A DNA stretch of 64,000 bases from Fusibacter sp. 3D3 (GCF_001748365.1 NZ_BDHH01000004.1:225174-289173); one strand, 5' to 3'. Positions 45,761-54,743 are shown, counted from the stretch's first letter. Numbers and translations: made by a program. The notes: a model not told the origin generated them from the letters alone.

Positions 45761-46567
45761 ATGGTGGTGTATAGAGTGAATAATAAAAGTAAAATTGGTG
45801 TATTTGATTCTGGGCTTGGTGGCATTTCTGTACTTTATGAAATTCACAAAGTAATGCCAAATGAATCCATTGTCTATTTTGGTGACTCTGGGAATGCCCC
45901 TTACGGGGTAAAAACGAAAGATGAGGTTGTTGAGCTTTCAAGGCGCATTTGTGACCATCTAATTGAAGCAGAAGATGTAAAAGCGATTGTCATTGCTTGT
46001 AATACGGCGACAAGTGCTGCAGTGGATATTTTAAGAAGTCAATATAGTATACCAATCATCGGAATGGAACCGGCAATTAAGCCAGCAATTGTAGGGACAG
46101 AAGGTGTTATTGTGGTTTTGGCCACAGAGATGACGCTTAAGGAAGAAAAGTTTAACAAGCTGCTTTATTCGTTCGAAGAAGCACATCGTATTATTAAGTT
46201 GCCTGCTCCTAATTTAGTGGATATTGTTGAAAATCATATGGATGATGTCGAGTATGTGAAACAATCTATTTCAAGTTATTTAGATCAAATAGAGGCGCAT
46301 GTCGAAGGCATTGTTTTGGGATGTACGCATTTTATCTTTTTAAAAGATTTTATCGATGAATATTATGATCATAAAGTTGAGATCTTCGATGGCAACTTTG
46401 GAACAGCGAGTCAGCTTAAAAATGTACTTCACACATTAGCTCTTTTGAATGATGAAACTTTTGAAGGGGCAATAAGCCTATTGAATTCAAAAGACAATCA
46501 CTTTGTTGAAAAATCAAAAGACATGTATCAATATTTAAGAAAGAGAGCGCAAGATGGCAGTAAGTGA
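45761..46567 (+). CDS. murI: Glutamate racemase
   Basis: This 268-aa enzyme makes D-glutamate for peptidoglycan. It has the catalytic Cys pair in IACNTATSAA (Cys near residue 77) and VLGCTHFIFL (Cys near residue 189), the N-terminal GVFDSGLGGISVLYEI, and YFGDSGNAPYG. A TATAAT promoter (about 45739) lies just upstream. Start ATG 45761 is used; GTG 45776 with GGTGGTG before it is an alternative. The downstream gene overlaps its end by 14 bp. Confidence 0.93.
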   Translation: MVVYRVNNKSKIGVFDSGLGGISVLYEIHKVMPNESIVYFGDSGNAPYGVKTKDEVVELSRRICDHLIEAEDVKAIVIACNTATSAAVDILRSQYSIPIIGMEPAIKPAIVGTEGVIVVLATEMTLKEEKFNKLLYSFEEAHRIIKLPAPNLVDIVENHMDDVEYVKQSISSYLDQIEAHVEGIVLGCTHFIFLKDFIDEYYDHKVEIFDGNFGTASQLKNVLHTLALLNDETFEGAISLLNSKDNHFVEKSKDMYQYLRKRAQDGSK

Positions 46568-46823
46568 ACCTTTATCTGTTGATGTTAAAATGATGACATT
46601 GGTGAATGAAAAATTACAATTGATTTTAGAGGAAGCTATTTTTGATGAAAAGGCAGAACAAATTTTTAGAATGCGCTATGGTGTTGATTGTCAAATTCAA
46701 GTGCCTAAACACATATCGAAGACGCTTAAAGTGCCTATGAAGAAATTACATTTAGAAATGCATCGAATCGATAATAAAATATTTAATATCTTAAAGAAAC
46801 ATGATTTGTTTGAGCAAATTTAA
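46554..46823 (+). CDS. Small protein resembling sigma-70 region 4
   Basis: This 89-aa protein overlaps the end of murI by 14 bp. The C-terminal 55 residues resemble the sigma-factor region-4 HTH (KAEQIFRMRYGVD, QIQVPKHISKTLKVPMKKLHLEMHRIDNKIF), but no region 2 is present. It could be a DNA-binding or RNA-polymerase-binding adaptor. No named family was recognised. It is co-transcribed with murI, and a terminator follows after about 20 bp. Confidence 0.5.
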   Translation: MAVSEPLSVDVKMMTLVNEKLQLILEEAIFDEKAEQIFRMRYGVDCQIQVPKHISKTLKVPMKKLHLEMHRIDNKIFNILKKHDLFEQI

Positions 46824-46844
46824 CCAATAAAAACACAAAATTAA

Positions 46845-46895
46845 AAAAAGCACGTTAATTCTAAGAGGATAAAGCTTAGAATCAGCGTGCTTTTT
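46845..46895. terminator. Bidirectional terminator
   Basis: AAAAAGCACGTTAATTCTAAG and CTTAGAATCAGCGTGCTTTTT form a long stem with one mismatch and a 9-nt loop, with A and T runs on both sides. Confidence 0.85.
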
Positions 46896-46909
46896 AACAC
46901 TCTAACACA

Positions 46910-48742
46910 TTATGCTTTTAAGCGCTTTGATAACTGAGATAAGTATAAGCGGCTTAATTTGATCAGGTCATGTAAAATCATTGGTGTCATGGCGTACATA
47001 ACCAGTTGGGTCAAAAGCACGAGCTCAAAGTTAGATCTCATTTTCCAAGAAGCACCGATCATAAAAATGAGAATTAAAATACCGGATGTTGCATTTAGTG
47101 CGGTATGCGTAAAAGCAATTTTCCTCAAAGAAAGCGCAGAGGGATATTGAAAGATAAAAGCCAGCCCCACAAAGAGGAGTCCCATAAAAATTAACGGCGT
47201 GGAATGGTAATGGCTATGTGAAATCATAAGACAATAAAGCCCGACACAGAGGCTTACCGGTATTATTTTTCGGATGAGACTCGCCTTTAGTACCCTTTGA
47301 AAAGACTTAGAAGAATCCATATTTTCCACAAAGAGCGCTAGACCGAGTAAACTTGTGCTCATCAGATTCAATATCAGTACCCCAAGTGGAGATGTGGTCA
47401 AAAGTGTTGTAAGTGCAATCAGTTCAACTAAATGTACAGACAAAACAAAGGCTTTTAATTTATCGAACCGTGCAACTAGCGTTTTACTTTCTTCAAAGGC
47501 ATTTGAAAATGCTTTTTTTTCATAGATTTGATCCACAAAGTAATCAAAAAGAGCGTGGTCTAATGACTTTAAAGCGTGTTCCGTACAGGCTGTTTTTAAA
47601 ATAACAGCGTTTCCTTTTCGATATAAAGACAAAATTCTATGAATTTGATCTTCATTAAAACGTGTCAAAAAGGCGTAACGATGTAGAATGGGGAATAGTG
47701 TTTTATTGGAAAAGGTCATAAGCTTGTTCTGATCTAGTATCCTACAGGTCTCATCTAATAAATTTAGAGATTTTGCAACAGCATTCACATAAACTGGTGA
47801 CTCTTGAGAAAACGTAATCACTTTGAAAAAAATTTCTGAGGGCGCCTTTTCTGAGGGCGCTTTTGTTAAAGGTTCATTTTGAATGTTTGGTGTGACCGCT
47901 ATAGGCGTTTCTACAAGAGGTGCGAAAACACTTATAGCACCTATATAAATAAAATCTGAGGGAATATCATTAGAGCGATTGTCCGCAGAATCTATCTTAA
48001 AGGCATATCCCCAAACGCGTTCAAGTGCATGGCCATGTTTATGCTCGGAAGCTATAATTTTGGCAACGTGTTCTTTTTTCAGAATGTCTATGCCGTTTTG
48101 CGTTAAAACATGAGTACATCTGGAAAGCAATCGATCTATATCGCCCATACACATGAGTTGCGTCATATTGGTTTTGATTTCTTGATGTTGAGTTATCCAA
48201 AGAGATTCGGTTTCCCATGCTCTCATTTTAGGCCATTGAGCGGATAAAACAGTCATATCAATTGGAAAATAAGATTGCAATTGGGCTTTAACAGGTATAA
48301 GGCGTTCGTCTTCATGATCACATAAAAGCGCTGTTTGTAGCAATTTCGTTATATTTTTACGGCTCTGAATACTCTTATCATTTTCAGCCTTGTTTTCTGA
48401 AAGCGCAATTTCTAAATCTAAGGTTTCAAAATGCGTTATTTTTGAATTTTTAGAGTCCATCAAATGATTCAAGTCAGTGATTATGAGATTGCTTTTATAA
48501 ATGGATTTTGCCGTTTCAAGACAATCTGTTTTATACGAAATAAGCTTAGGATATAATTTTAAAGCTTGATTTTGAATAAAATAGAGTTCAAAAGGCATCA
48601 ATATGACCATTAAAAGTTTAATCACAGTATTTTGGATGAACAATAGGCCTATTAAATAGATAAAAAGTGCAATAAAAAACTTAATGGGCGCCTTCTTTTT
48701 AGTAGAGGTTACAGGAGATTGCCTCGCAGTAAAGTACAACAT
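46910..48742 (-). CDS. Degenerate P-type ATPase-like membrane protein (pseudoenzyme)
   Basis: This 610-aa protein has two N-terminal helices (about 20-55) and six C-terminal helices (about 425-600) around a soluble core. The layout and spacing follow a P2-type cation ATPase starting at its TM3: MPFEL (49-53, cf. PEGL before TM4), NLIITDLNHL (D90 at the phosphorylated-Asp position of DKTGT, but KTGT lost), GDIDRLLSRCTHVL (200-213, nucleotide-domain segment), GAISVFAPLVE (268-278, cf. DPPR, Asp lost), then ILKTACTEHALKS (381-393, cf. TGDGxND, all lost), and Asn-rich ILNLMSTSLLGLAL (cf. TM6). TM1-2 and the A domain are missing. Reading frame intact. Assignment rests on motif alignment by eye. 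Confidence 0.65.
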   Translation of the reverse strand: MLYFTARQSPVTSTKKKAPIKFFIALFIYLIGLLFIQNTVIKLLMVILMPFELYFIQNQALKLYPKLISYKTDCLETAKSIYKSNLIITDLNHLMDSKNSKITHFETLDLEIALSENKAENDKSIQSRKNITKLLQTALLCDHEDERLIPVKAQLQSYFPIDMTVLSAQWPKMRAWETESLWITQHQEIKTNMTQLMCMGDIDRLLSRCTHVLTQNGIDILKKEHVAKIIASEHKHGHALERVWGYAFKIDSADNRSNDIPSDFIYIGAISVFAPLVETPIAVTPNIQNEPLTKAPSEKAPSEIFFKVITFSQESPVYVNAVAKSLNLLDETCRILDQNKLMTFSNKTLFPILHRYAFLTRFNEDQIHRILSLYRKGNAVILKTACTEHALKSLDHALFDYFVDQIYEKKAFSNAFEESKTLVARFDKLKAFVLSVHLVELIALTTLLTTSPLGVLILNLMSTSLLGLALFVENMDSSKSFQRVLKASLIRKIIPVSLCVGLYCLMISHSHYHSTPLIFMGLLFVGLAFIFQYPSALSLRKIAFTHTALNATSGILILIFMIGASWKMRSNFELVLLTQLVMYAMTPMILHDLIKLSRLYLSQLSKRLKA

Positions 48743-48758
48743 GGGAAGTCCTTTCTGA

Positions 48759-49940
48759 CTATAATTGGTTTAGATAGGTTTCAATTCTATTTAAACCTTC
48801 TTGAACTAGGCTGAGTTCAGTTGCATAGGAGAGACGAATACAATGATCGTTACCAAATGCGATTCCTGGTACAACAGCAAGATTGTATTGAAGCAAAAGA
48901 TCATCCCCTATTTTTAAAGAAACGCTACGCTCCGCTTCAAATTTATCTTTAAAGTAAGAAAGATCAATAAAGAGATAAAAAGCACCGTCTGGTTGAATAA
49001 AAGTGACATTTTTAATTTTTTGAAGGCGTTCAACGAGCAAGTCTCTTCTCAATTTATATTCAGAGACCATGGCGGACATATCGTCAAGACAATCTGTAAG
49101 CGCCACAGCGCCGGCCCATTGTGAGACAATGCTTGGGTGAGAAACCAAATGGCCTTGTATCGTAGAAATTGCTTTGGCAATTTCAGGTGAAGACGCTGTA
49201 TAGCCGATTCGCCATCCAGTCATTGCAACTGATTTTGAAAGGCCATTGACCAAGATTGTGATGGCTTTTGCTTCAGGAGAAAGGGTGGGAATTGAGGTAA
49301 ACGTATCGGTGTAGCAAATGCGTTCATAAATTTCATCCGCTAAAATAAAAAGCTCTTTTTCAATGCAAAGATTGACTAGCGGTTCAAGTTCCGCCATGGT
49401 GTATACGGCGCCTGTTGGGTTGGAAGGATTGTTAATGAGCAACATTTTGGTTTTGGGTGTGATTGCGCTTTTAAGTTCATCAATGGTGAGTTTAAACTGA
49501 TTTTCGATTTGTGTATCCACAAGTACGGGCACGCCGCCACAGAGTTTAATCATTTCTGGATAGCTCGTCCAATAAGGCTTTGGCACAATGACTTCATCGC
49601 CAGGATCTAAAGTCGCAAGAAGTGTGTTTGTGATCGCATGTTTTGCACCTGATGAAACGACAATATCAGCCACGTCGTATGAAACGTTATTTTCAGTTTT
49701 TAATTTTTGGACGATGGCTTTTCTGAGTGCCATTAATCCAGGCACCATATCATATTTGGATTCATTACGCGCTATTGCATCGATACCTTCAAGTTTTGCT
49801 TTTTCGGGTGTAAAAAAATCGGGTTCACCAATACTTAAATCAATGATGGATTTACCTTCAGATTTTAGTGCTTTTACTTTAGTACTTATGCCAATGGTAT
49901 AAGAGGGGGTAATGGTTTTGATTTTTTGAGATAAGTTCAT
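48759..49940 (-). CDS. PLP-dependent class I aminotransferase (aspartate type)
   Basis: This 393-aa fold-type I enzyme is of the AspB-like family. It has the N-terminal YTIGISTKVKALKSEGKSIIDLSIGEPDFFTP, NNPSNPTGAVYT, DEIYERICY, PLP-Lys in NGLSKSVAMTGWRIGY, and the distal Arg in HCIRLSYA. It transfers amino groups between aspartate (or related amino acids) and 2-oxo acids. AGGTGATC precedes the ATG. It is on the same strand as the degenerate ATPase (16 bp between them) and divergent from the decarboxylase operon across a region with an 18-bp palindrome. Confidence 0.92.
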   Translation of the reverse strand: MNLSQKIKTITPSYTIGISTKVKALKSEGKSIIDLSIGEPDFFTPEKAKLEGIDAIARNESKYDMVPGLMALRKAIVQKLKTENNVSYDVADIVVSSGAKHAITNTLLATLDPGDEVIVPKPYWTSYPEMIKLCGGVPVLVDTQIENQFKLTIDELKSAITPKTKMLLINNPSNPTGAVYTMAELEPLVNLCIEKELFILADEIYERICYTDTFTSIPTLSPEAKAITILVNGLSKSVAMTGWRIGYTASSPEIAKAISTIQGHLVSHPSIVSQWAGAVALTDCLDDMSAMVSEYKLRRDLLVERLQKIKNVTFIQPDGAFYLFIDLSYFKDKFEAERSVSLKIGDDLLLQYNLAVVPGIAFGNDHCIRLSYATELSLVQEGLNRIETYLNQL

Positions 49941-50020
49941 AATAAGATCACCTTCAGGTGATTATTCACCTGCCTTTCAGTGTAATTTTTAAAAATTTAC
50001 ATTTGTTTGATGAAACAAGC

Positions 50021-50038
50021 ATTCTAATGTGTTAGAAT
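50021..50038. promoter_or_regulatory. 18-bp palindrome in a divergent promoter
   Basis: ATTCTAATGTGTTAGAAT is a perfect inverted repeat (7 bp, 4-nt spacer). It lies between the aminotransferase (minus) and the small membrane protein/decarboxylase operon (plus), 45 bp from the latter. It looks like an operator of an unknown regulator. Confidence 0.5.
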
Positions 50039-50082
50039 TATTATAGCAATTTATTGCAAAAACACAAACACTGAGGTTAAAA

Positions 50083-50277
50083 ATGTCTGTTTTAGACTGG
50101 GTTTTAATTGGCGCAATCATTCTTTTTTTCACTGGAGTGGCTTTTTTTGCGCTAGGGGATCTCTTTAGAGACCGAAAATATTATAAGGACAAGCTTAAAA
50201 ATATTCAAAATATGTCTGATTATAAACAGAAGAAGTCAAGAAAGACGGATGTGACTTCTGGAAAGGCTAAACGATGA
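50083..50277 (+). CDS. Small single-helix membrane protein
   Basis: This 64-aa protein has one N-terminal membrane helix (VLDWVLIGAIILFFTGVAFF) followed by a Lys/Arg-rich cytosolic tail (RDRKYYKDKLKNIQNMSDYKQ). The stop overlaps the decarboxylase start by 4 bp (ATGA), so translation is coupled. Function unknown. The family was not recognised, although small proteins of this kind often flank this decarboxylase in Firmicutes. Confidence 0.6.
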   Translation: MSVLDWVLIGAIILFFTGVAFFALGDLFRDRKYYKDKLKNIQNMSDYKQKKSRKTDVTSGKAKR

Positions 50278-51743
50278 GATTATTGGAATCCTTGCGTTCT
50301 ATCGAAGAAGAGCAATTGCATTCGTTTTATATGCCTGGTCATAAAAGACATCCAAAGTTCATAGAGAAACTTGAAAATATAATTAAGTTAGATATCACTG
50401 AAATTCCCAAAGCGGATCATCTTCACGCGCCAAAGAGTTGTATACTCGAAACGCAGAAGCTAATAGCTTCAATGTATGAATCGGGCACTTCTAGACTTTT
50501 GATCAATGGCAGTACTGTGGGCATATTGAGTATGATTATCGGCAGTTTAGATGAAGGTGATCAAGTGCTTTTGAACCGAAATGCGCACAAATCTGTTTAT
50601 AATGCGGTTTCCATCGCCAAGTTAAAACCCCATTATTACTTGCCAGAATACGATGATTATATGGGAATTGTTATCGGTTATGACATGGACGATATTAAAG
50701 CTATTTTAAATGATAATAGGGCAATAAAAGCGGTTATATTAACGTATCCCACTTATGAAGGGATCTGTATGGATATCAAGTGTATCATAGAGTTCTGTCA
50801 TGAACGCCATATTTGGGTATTGGTAGATGAAGCACATGGCGCCCATCTAAAACTGAATTCAGATGGGCCGCTTTCAGCACTTGACTTAGGCGCAGACATT
50901 GTCGTTCAAAGTTTCCACAAAACCTTGCCTGCCTTGACACAAACAGCTTGTTTGCACTATGGAAGACACATGACAAAAACCATTGAGGGCAATCGCATTG
51001 TGCATCAAGTGGATGATTGCTTAAAGACGTTTCAAACCAGTAGCCCATCCTATGTGTTGATGGCATCCGTGGATGCTATGCTTGATTTAATACAAGAAGA
51101 GGGGAAACGATGGTGTGAGGTGCTTGCCTTACAAATAGAAAGGTTATACGAAGAGACAAAATCATTAAAGACAATCTCTTTTTATCATACAAAACGCACA
51201 AAGGATCCCAGTAAATTAATGCTTCAAATTCATCCAGATTTCTATGAGGAAGGCATTTGGGATGGAGAGACGATTTCAAAAAAAATGAGAGCAATATATC
51301 ATATTCAAGTGGAATATGAAACGCAGACAATGCTCTTGTTTATGACGAGTATTTGCAATGATCCATCTGATTTTGAAGTGCTGGCAGAGGCATTAAAGGC
51401 ATTAGATCAATTGAGAATGGATGAGGTTTCAAATGGCCACTTTAATTTTAAAGGGCAAGAAAAGCAACGTGCAAAGTTCAATTTTGCAAAACAATATAAA
51501 AGTCTAGTTCAATCTGAAAATCAAGTTTATCTACCTCATGAAGTAAAACGCAGAGCTTTTAGTGAGGTCACACCAGAAGCTGCAATTGGCGAGATTAGTG
51601 CTGATTTTATAACACCTTATCCACCCGGAATTCCAATTTGTGTTCCAGGTGAGCGCATTACTCATGAGGCAATTGATTTATTAAAAGCACTTTTAGGAAC
51701 AGAACTGACAAAAATTAAGATTCTCGAAAGGAGCCTTGAGTAA
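50274..51743 (+). CDS. Orn/Lys/Arg-type PLP decarboxylase
   Basis: This 489-aa protein of the prokaryotic Orn/Lys/Arg decarboxylase (YaaO/SpeA-like) group has N-terminal FYMPGHKRHPKF, the GSTVGILSMI loop, VLVDEAHGAH, PLP-Lys in QSFHKTLPALTQ, and a C-terminal domain with TPYPPGIPICVPGE. It forms a polyamine precursor from a basic amino acid; arginine, lysine or ornithine cannot be told from the sequence. It is 18 bp upstream of lepB on the same strand and coupled to the small membrane-protein gene before it. Confidence 0.88.
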   Translation: MRLLESLRSIEEEQLHSFYMPGHKRHPKFIEKLENIIKLDITEIPKADHLHAPKSCILETQKLIASMYESGTSRLLINGSTVGILSMIIGSLDEGDQVLLNRNAHKSVYNAVSIAKLKPHYYLPEYDDYMGIVIGYDMDDIKAILNDNRAIKAVILTYPTYEGICMDIKCIIEFCHERHIWVLVDEAHGAHLKLNSDGPLSALDLGADIVVQSFHKTLPALTQTACLHYGRHMTKTIEGNRIVHQVDDCLKTFQTSSPSYVLMASVDAMLDLIQEEGKRWCEVLALQIERLYEETKSLKTISFYHTKRTKDPSKLMLQIHPDFYEEGIWDGETISKKMRAIYHIQVEYETQTMLLFMTSICNDPSDFEVLAEALKALDQLRMDEVSNGHFNFKGQEKQRAKFNFAKQYKSLVQSENQVYLPHEVKRRAFSEVTPEAAIGEISADFITPYPPGIPICVPGERITHEAIDLLKALLGTELTKIKILERSLE

Positions 51744-51760
51744 CCCTCAAGATTGATATT

Positions 51761-52321
51761 ATGAATAAGATAAAAAAAGAACTACTAGAATGGGGACAAG
51801 CAATACTGGTTACACTGGTCATTTTTATGATTTATAATTTCTTTTTTGCTACGACAACAGTTTACAATACATCTATGTTTCCCACTTTAGTTGAAAAAGA
51901 TATGCTTTTTATGGTTAAACATTCAGAGCTTAAGACGGGGGATATCATCTCTTTTAAATCGGAGTTGACTTTAACAGCACGAGATATTGAGAGTCTTAAT
52001 TTTATTCAAAAATTACTACATCGTGAAGGCGAGCGCAAAAATCTCATAAAAAGAGTTATTGCAGTACCTGGCGATAGTATTGAAGTTAAAGATGGGATTG
52101 TTACAGTTAATGGCACTATTTTGGATGAACCTTATATCAATACAGTGACCAATAAAGCAGCTTATTATGAAAAAGTTCCGGAGGGCATGTACTTCTGTAT
52201 GGGTGATAATCGAAATGTGAGTTTGGATAGTAGAGAGCTGGGACTGATTTCGGGAGATGATATGATTGGTAAAGTTATTTTTAGATTTATGCCGTTAAGT
52301 AAAGTGGGTAAAGTGAATTAA
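51761..52321 (+). CDS. lepB: Signal peptidase I
   Basis: This 186-aa membrane serine protease removes signal peptides of exported proteins. A single N-terminal helix (ILVTLVIFMIYNFFFATTTV) is followed by catalytic Ser in NTSMFPTL and Lys in KRVIAVPGDSI, then GDNRNVSLDSRELG (box D/E). The size is that of Firmicute SipS-like enzymes. It has no strong ribosome site upstream, so it may depend on coupling with the decarboxylase gene. It has no internal frame problems. Confidence 0.92.
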   Translation: MNKIKKELLEWGQAILVTLVIFMIYNFFFATTTVYNTSMFPTLVEKDMLFMVKHSELKTGDIISFKSELTLTARDIESLNFIQKLLHREGERKNLIKRVIAVPGDSIEVKDGIVTVNGTILDEPYINTVTNKAAYYEKVPEGMYFCMGDNRNVSLDSRELGLISGDDMIGKVIFRFMPLSKVGKVN

Positions 52322-52378
52322 ATCTCAGAATTGTGGTATAATAAGGAATAGAAGTTGTTTTTGAGAGGAGGCATATTT

Positions 52379-52702
52379 ATGAAATTAATTATCGCAATCG
52401 TTCATGACGAGGATGCACATGCACTTGTCAAACAATTGACGCAAGCGGATTTTGGTGTGACAAAGCTGGCATCCACAGGCGGATTCTTAAAATCTGGTAA
52501 TACAACCTTGATTATAGGAACACCAAAAGAGCGTGTTGAAGCGGCACTTGCTATTATTGAAGAAACGAGTCAGACGAGAAAAGAAATCACAACGACAACA
52601 TCTCTTTTAGGAGATAACTCTGTTATGGGAATGCCACTGGAGATTACTGTTGGAGGTGCCACAGTCTTCGTAGTGGACGTGGAAAAATATATTAAAATGT
52701 AA
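52379..52702 (+). CDS. darA: PII-like c-di-AMP-binding protein (DarA/YaaQ)
   Basis: This 107-aa protein starts at ATG 52379, with GAGAGGAGG upstream. It is a trimeric PII-like protein with the DarA pattern MKLIIAIVHDEDAHALVKQL, then TKLASTGGFLKSGNTTLIIG, then a C-terminal VGGATVFVVDVEKY. In Bacillus and relatives it binds c-di-AMP and signals cell-wall or potassium status. It opens the conserved order darA-holB-ricT-trmN6-rsmI. A TATAAT lies about 40 bp upstream. Confidence 0.93.
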   Translation: MKLIIAIVHDEDAHALVKQLTQADFGVTKLASTGGFLKSGNTTLIIGTPKERVEAALAIIEETSQTRKEITTTTSLLGDNSVMGMPLEITVGGATVFVVDVEKYIKM

Positions 52703-52713
52703 AGGGTTAAGGC

Positions 52714-53574
52714 ATGTCATATCAAACACAGAGACTTTTTTTAGAAAAAGCCATTTCAAGTGGAAAGTTGTCACATAGCTACATTTTTTCAGGCATGGAT
52801 GATATTCATTTTTCAACAGAAATTGCAAAATTGGTTTTATGCAAACAGGAACACAGTGGTTGTGATTCCTGTTCGTCATGTTTAAAAATAAATTCGAGTA
52901 ATCATCCAGATCTTATGATTATCATGCCAGACGGCAGTTCGATAAAAAATGCACAAGTCGAAGCTTTTCAGGAATATATCTTCATTAAGCCTTTTGAAAG
53001 TCAGTTTAAAATTGTCATTTTTAAAGATTTGGATTTAATGACACCAAGGGCACAAAATAGAATTCTAAAGACACTTGAGGAACCTCCCGAGTATGCTTTT
53101 TTTATTTTCATGACAAATAATCTGGAGGCTGTTCTCGAAACGGTTGTTTCAAGATGCCAAGTGGTTCAATTTTATCCTGATCTCGAATCAAAAGGGGAAG
53201 CGATTGAACAAGAAATTTTAGAAAAGGCAATTGAGTTTGTTAAAAGTATAGAGTTTAAAGATGTAAATCGTGTTTTTGAATTTGCACTTTATGCAAAAGG
53301 AGATAAATTAAGGTTTCAGATTGTCATCAATAGAGTTGCCAAAATATTAAGAGATGTCATGATCTTCCGAGAAACTGAAAATCTTCAATTGATAAATTCT
53401 GAAAATTTCACTATACTGGACTATAGAGATCATCTTGAAAAATTGACCAGGAGTTTTACCACGGAGAAATTGGTTGAGCTGATCTTTGTTATAGATGATG
53501 TAGAATCAAAACTGAAGAATAATATGAACTTTGAACTTACAATTGATCAATTGTTGTTTAAATGTATAAAATAG
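52714..53574 (+). CDS. holB: DNA polymerase III delta' subunit
   Basis: This 286-aa AAA+ clamp-loader subunit has AISSGKLSHSYIFSG in the Walker A position, a four-Cys zinc segment (CKQEHSGCDSCSSC), the SRC-like motif (TVVSRCQVVQF), and LKTLEEPPEYAFFIF. The Walker A is degenerate, as in all delta' subunits. Together with gamma/tau and delta it loads the beta clamp. It lies 11 bp after darA. Confidence 0.92.
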   Translation: MSYQTQRLFLEKAISSGKLSHSYIFSGMDDIHFSTEIAKLVLCKQEHSGCDSCSSCLKINSSNHPDLMIIMPDGSSIKNAQVEAFQEYIFIKPFESQFKIVIFKDLDLMTPRAQNRILKTLEEPPEYAFFIFMTNNLEAVLETVVSRCQVVQFYPDLESKGEAIEQEILEKAIEFVKSIEFKDVNRVFEFALYAKGDKLRFQIVINRVAKILRDVMIFRETENLQLINSENFTILDYRDHLEKLTRSFTTEKLVELIFVIDDVESKLKNNMNFELTIDQLLFKCIK

Positions 53575-53583
53575 GAGGCCTAA

Positions 53584-54498
53584 ATGATCACTGTCGTAGG
53601 CGTGAGATTTAAAAAAGCTGGCAAAATTTATTATTTCGATCCAGGTGATGTAGACGTCAATAAAGACGATCACGTGATTGTTGAAACTGCCAGAGGCGTA
53701 GAATATGGAGAATGTGTCATTGGAAGAAGAGATATTACTGAAGATCAGATCATAAGCCCTTTAAAACCTGTTCTCAGAACCTCAACATCTGAAGATGATG
53801 AAATTCATATAAATAATAAGAAAAAAGCCAAAGAAGCATTAGAGGTTTGTCTTGAAAAAATCCATTTGCATCAATTGGATATGAAATTAATTGATGTTGA
53901 GTATACTTTTGATAACAATAAAGTCATTTTCTATTTTACAGCAGATGGTCGAATTGATTTTAGAGAACTGGTAAAAGATCTAGCCGCTATATTCAGAACA
54001 CGTATTGAACTGAGACAAATTGGTGTGCGCGATGAGTCCAAAATGGTGAAGGGACTTGGGCCTTGTGGTAGAGAGATCTGCTGTGGGAGCTGGCTAGGCG
54101 ATTTTGCACCTGTTTCGATAAAGATGGCAAAAGATCAAAATTTATCACTTAATCCGGTTAAGATTTCAGGGCTTTGTGGTCGATTGATGTGTTGTTTAAA
54201 ATATGAATATGACACTTATGTGCAAATTCGAGTTGGTATGCCCAATAGAGGCGACAAAGTGAAAACACCAGAGGGTAATGCCTATGTTGTAGATACCAAT
54301 ATCTTGCTTGAGCAAGTAAAAGTCAGACATATTGTGAAAACAAGTCCTCATGAAGAATTGAGTGAAGATATAGTCGCTTATGGCAAATCGGATATTAAAG
54401 TGATTGAAGTGAGCAGAAGTCATGCACATTCACATGTTGCACCCATACCGACTGCTGAACCTGTGGATTTTGTTGCACTAAAAAAATTAGAAGACTAG
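53584..54498 (+). CDS. ricT: PSP1-domain protein RicT (YaaT)
   Basis: This 304-aa protein has the PSP1 domain of YaaT/RicT: VVGVRFKKAGKIYYF and VIVETARGVEYGECV near the N-terminus. Conserved Cys residues are in GLGPCGREICCGSWL and SGLCGRLMCCLKYEYD. In B. subtilis it works with YmcA and YlbF (Y-complex, with [4Fe-4S] clusters) to control RNase Y processing and sporulation. TAGGAGG precedes the ATG. A terminator follows. Confidence 0.92.
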   Translation: MITVVGVRFKKAGKIYYFDPGDVDVNKDDHVIVETARGVEYGECVIGRRDITEDQIISPLKPVLRTSTSEDDEIHINNKKKAKEALEVCLEKIHLHQLDMKLIDVEYTFDNNKVIFYFTADGRIDFRELVKDLAAIFRTRIELRQIGVRDESKMVKGLGPCGREICCGSWLGDFAPVSIKMAKDQNLSLNPVKISGLCGRLMCCLKYEYDTYVQIRVGMPNRGDKVKTPEGNAYVVDTNILLEQVKVRHIVKTSPHEELSEDIVAYGKSDIKVIEVSRSHAHSHVAPIPTAEPVDFVALKKLED

Positions 54499-54507
54499 AA
54501 TTTTAAG

Positions 54508-54541
54508 AGAGCTTTGTGGCAATTTCCTCAAAGCTCTTTTG
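54508..54541 (+). terminator. Terminator after ricT
   Basis: AGAGCTTTG and CAAAGCTCT form a 9-bp stem followed by TTTTG. A second imperfect hairpin (GAAGAA...CACT with AGTG...TTCTTC) lies at 54561-54600. Confidence 0.7.
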
Positions 54542-54659
54542 TACATTTAACCCGAGGGAAGAAGAACCCCCCCACTTCTCTATAGTGGAGGGTTTTCTTC
54601 TGTCAGTCTGAACTTTCACTGATTGCAAGTCCTTTAGCGGGTTGAGAAGGTAGCACAGC

Positions 54660-54711
54660 GGACTTGGTATGTGGACCGAGTATGAGGACGGAATATGCGA
54701 ACAGAATATTC
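54660..54711 (+). repeat. 13-bp degenerate tandem repeat, four copies
   Basis: GGACTTGGTATGT, GGACCGAGTATGA, GGACGGAATATGC and GAACAGAATATTC follow each other (54660-54711). A fifth, isolated GGACTGAGTATGC is at 56431-56443. Both are preceded by the same 25-bp lead (near 54632 and 56402: TTAGYGGGTT, then GAAGGTAGC). Location: upstream of trmN6 and after rsmI. Confidence 0.55.
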
Positions 54712-54743
54712 GATTTGAAAATGAGATTAGGAGCGATAAAAAT

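Noticed and set aside
54660-54711. Possible short CRISPR-like array
   Set aside because: Units are contiguous 13-mers without spacers and there are no cas genes; simple tandem repeat.
54669-54743. N-terminal extension of TrmN6 from an upstream ATG
   Set aside because: The extension is encoded by tandem repeats and has no ribosome site; ATG 54744 has one.
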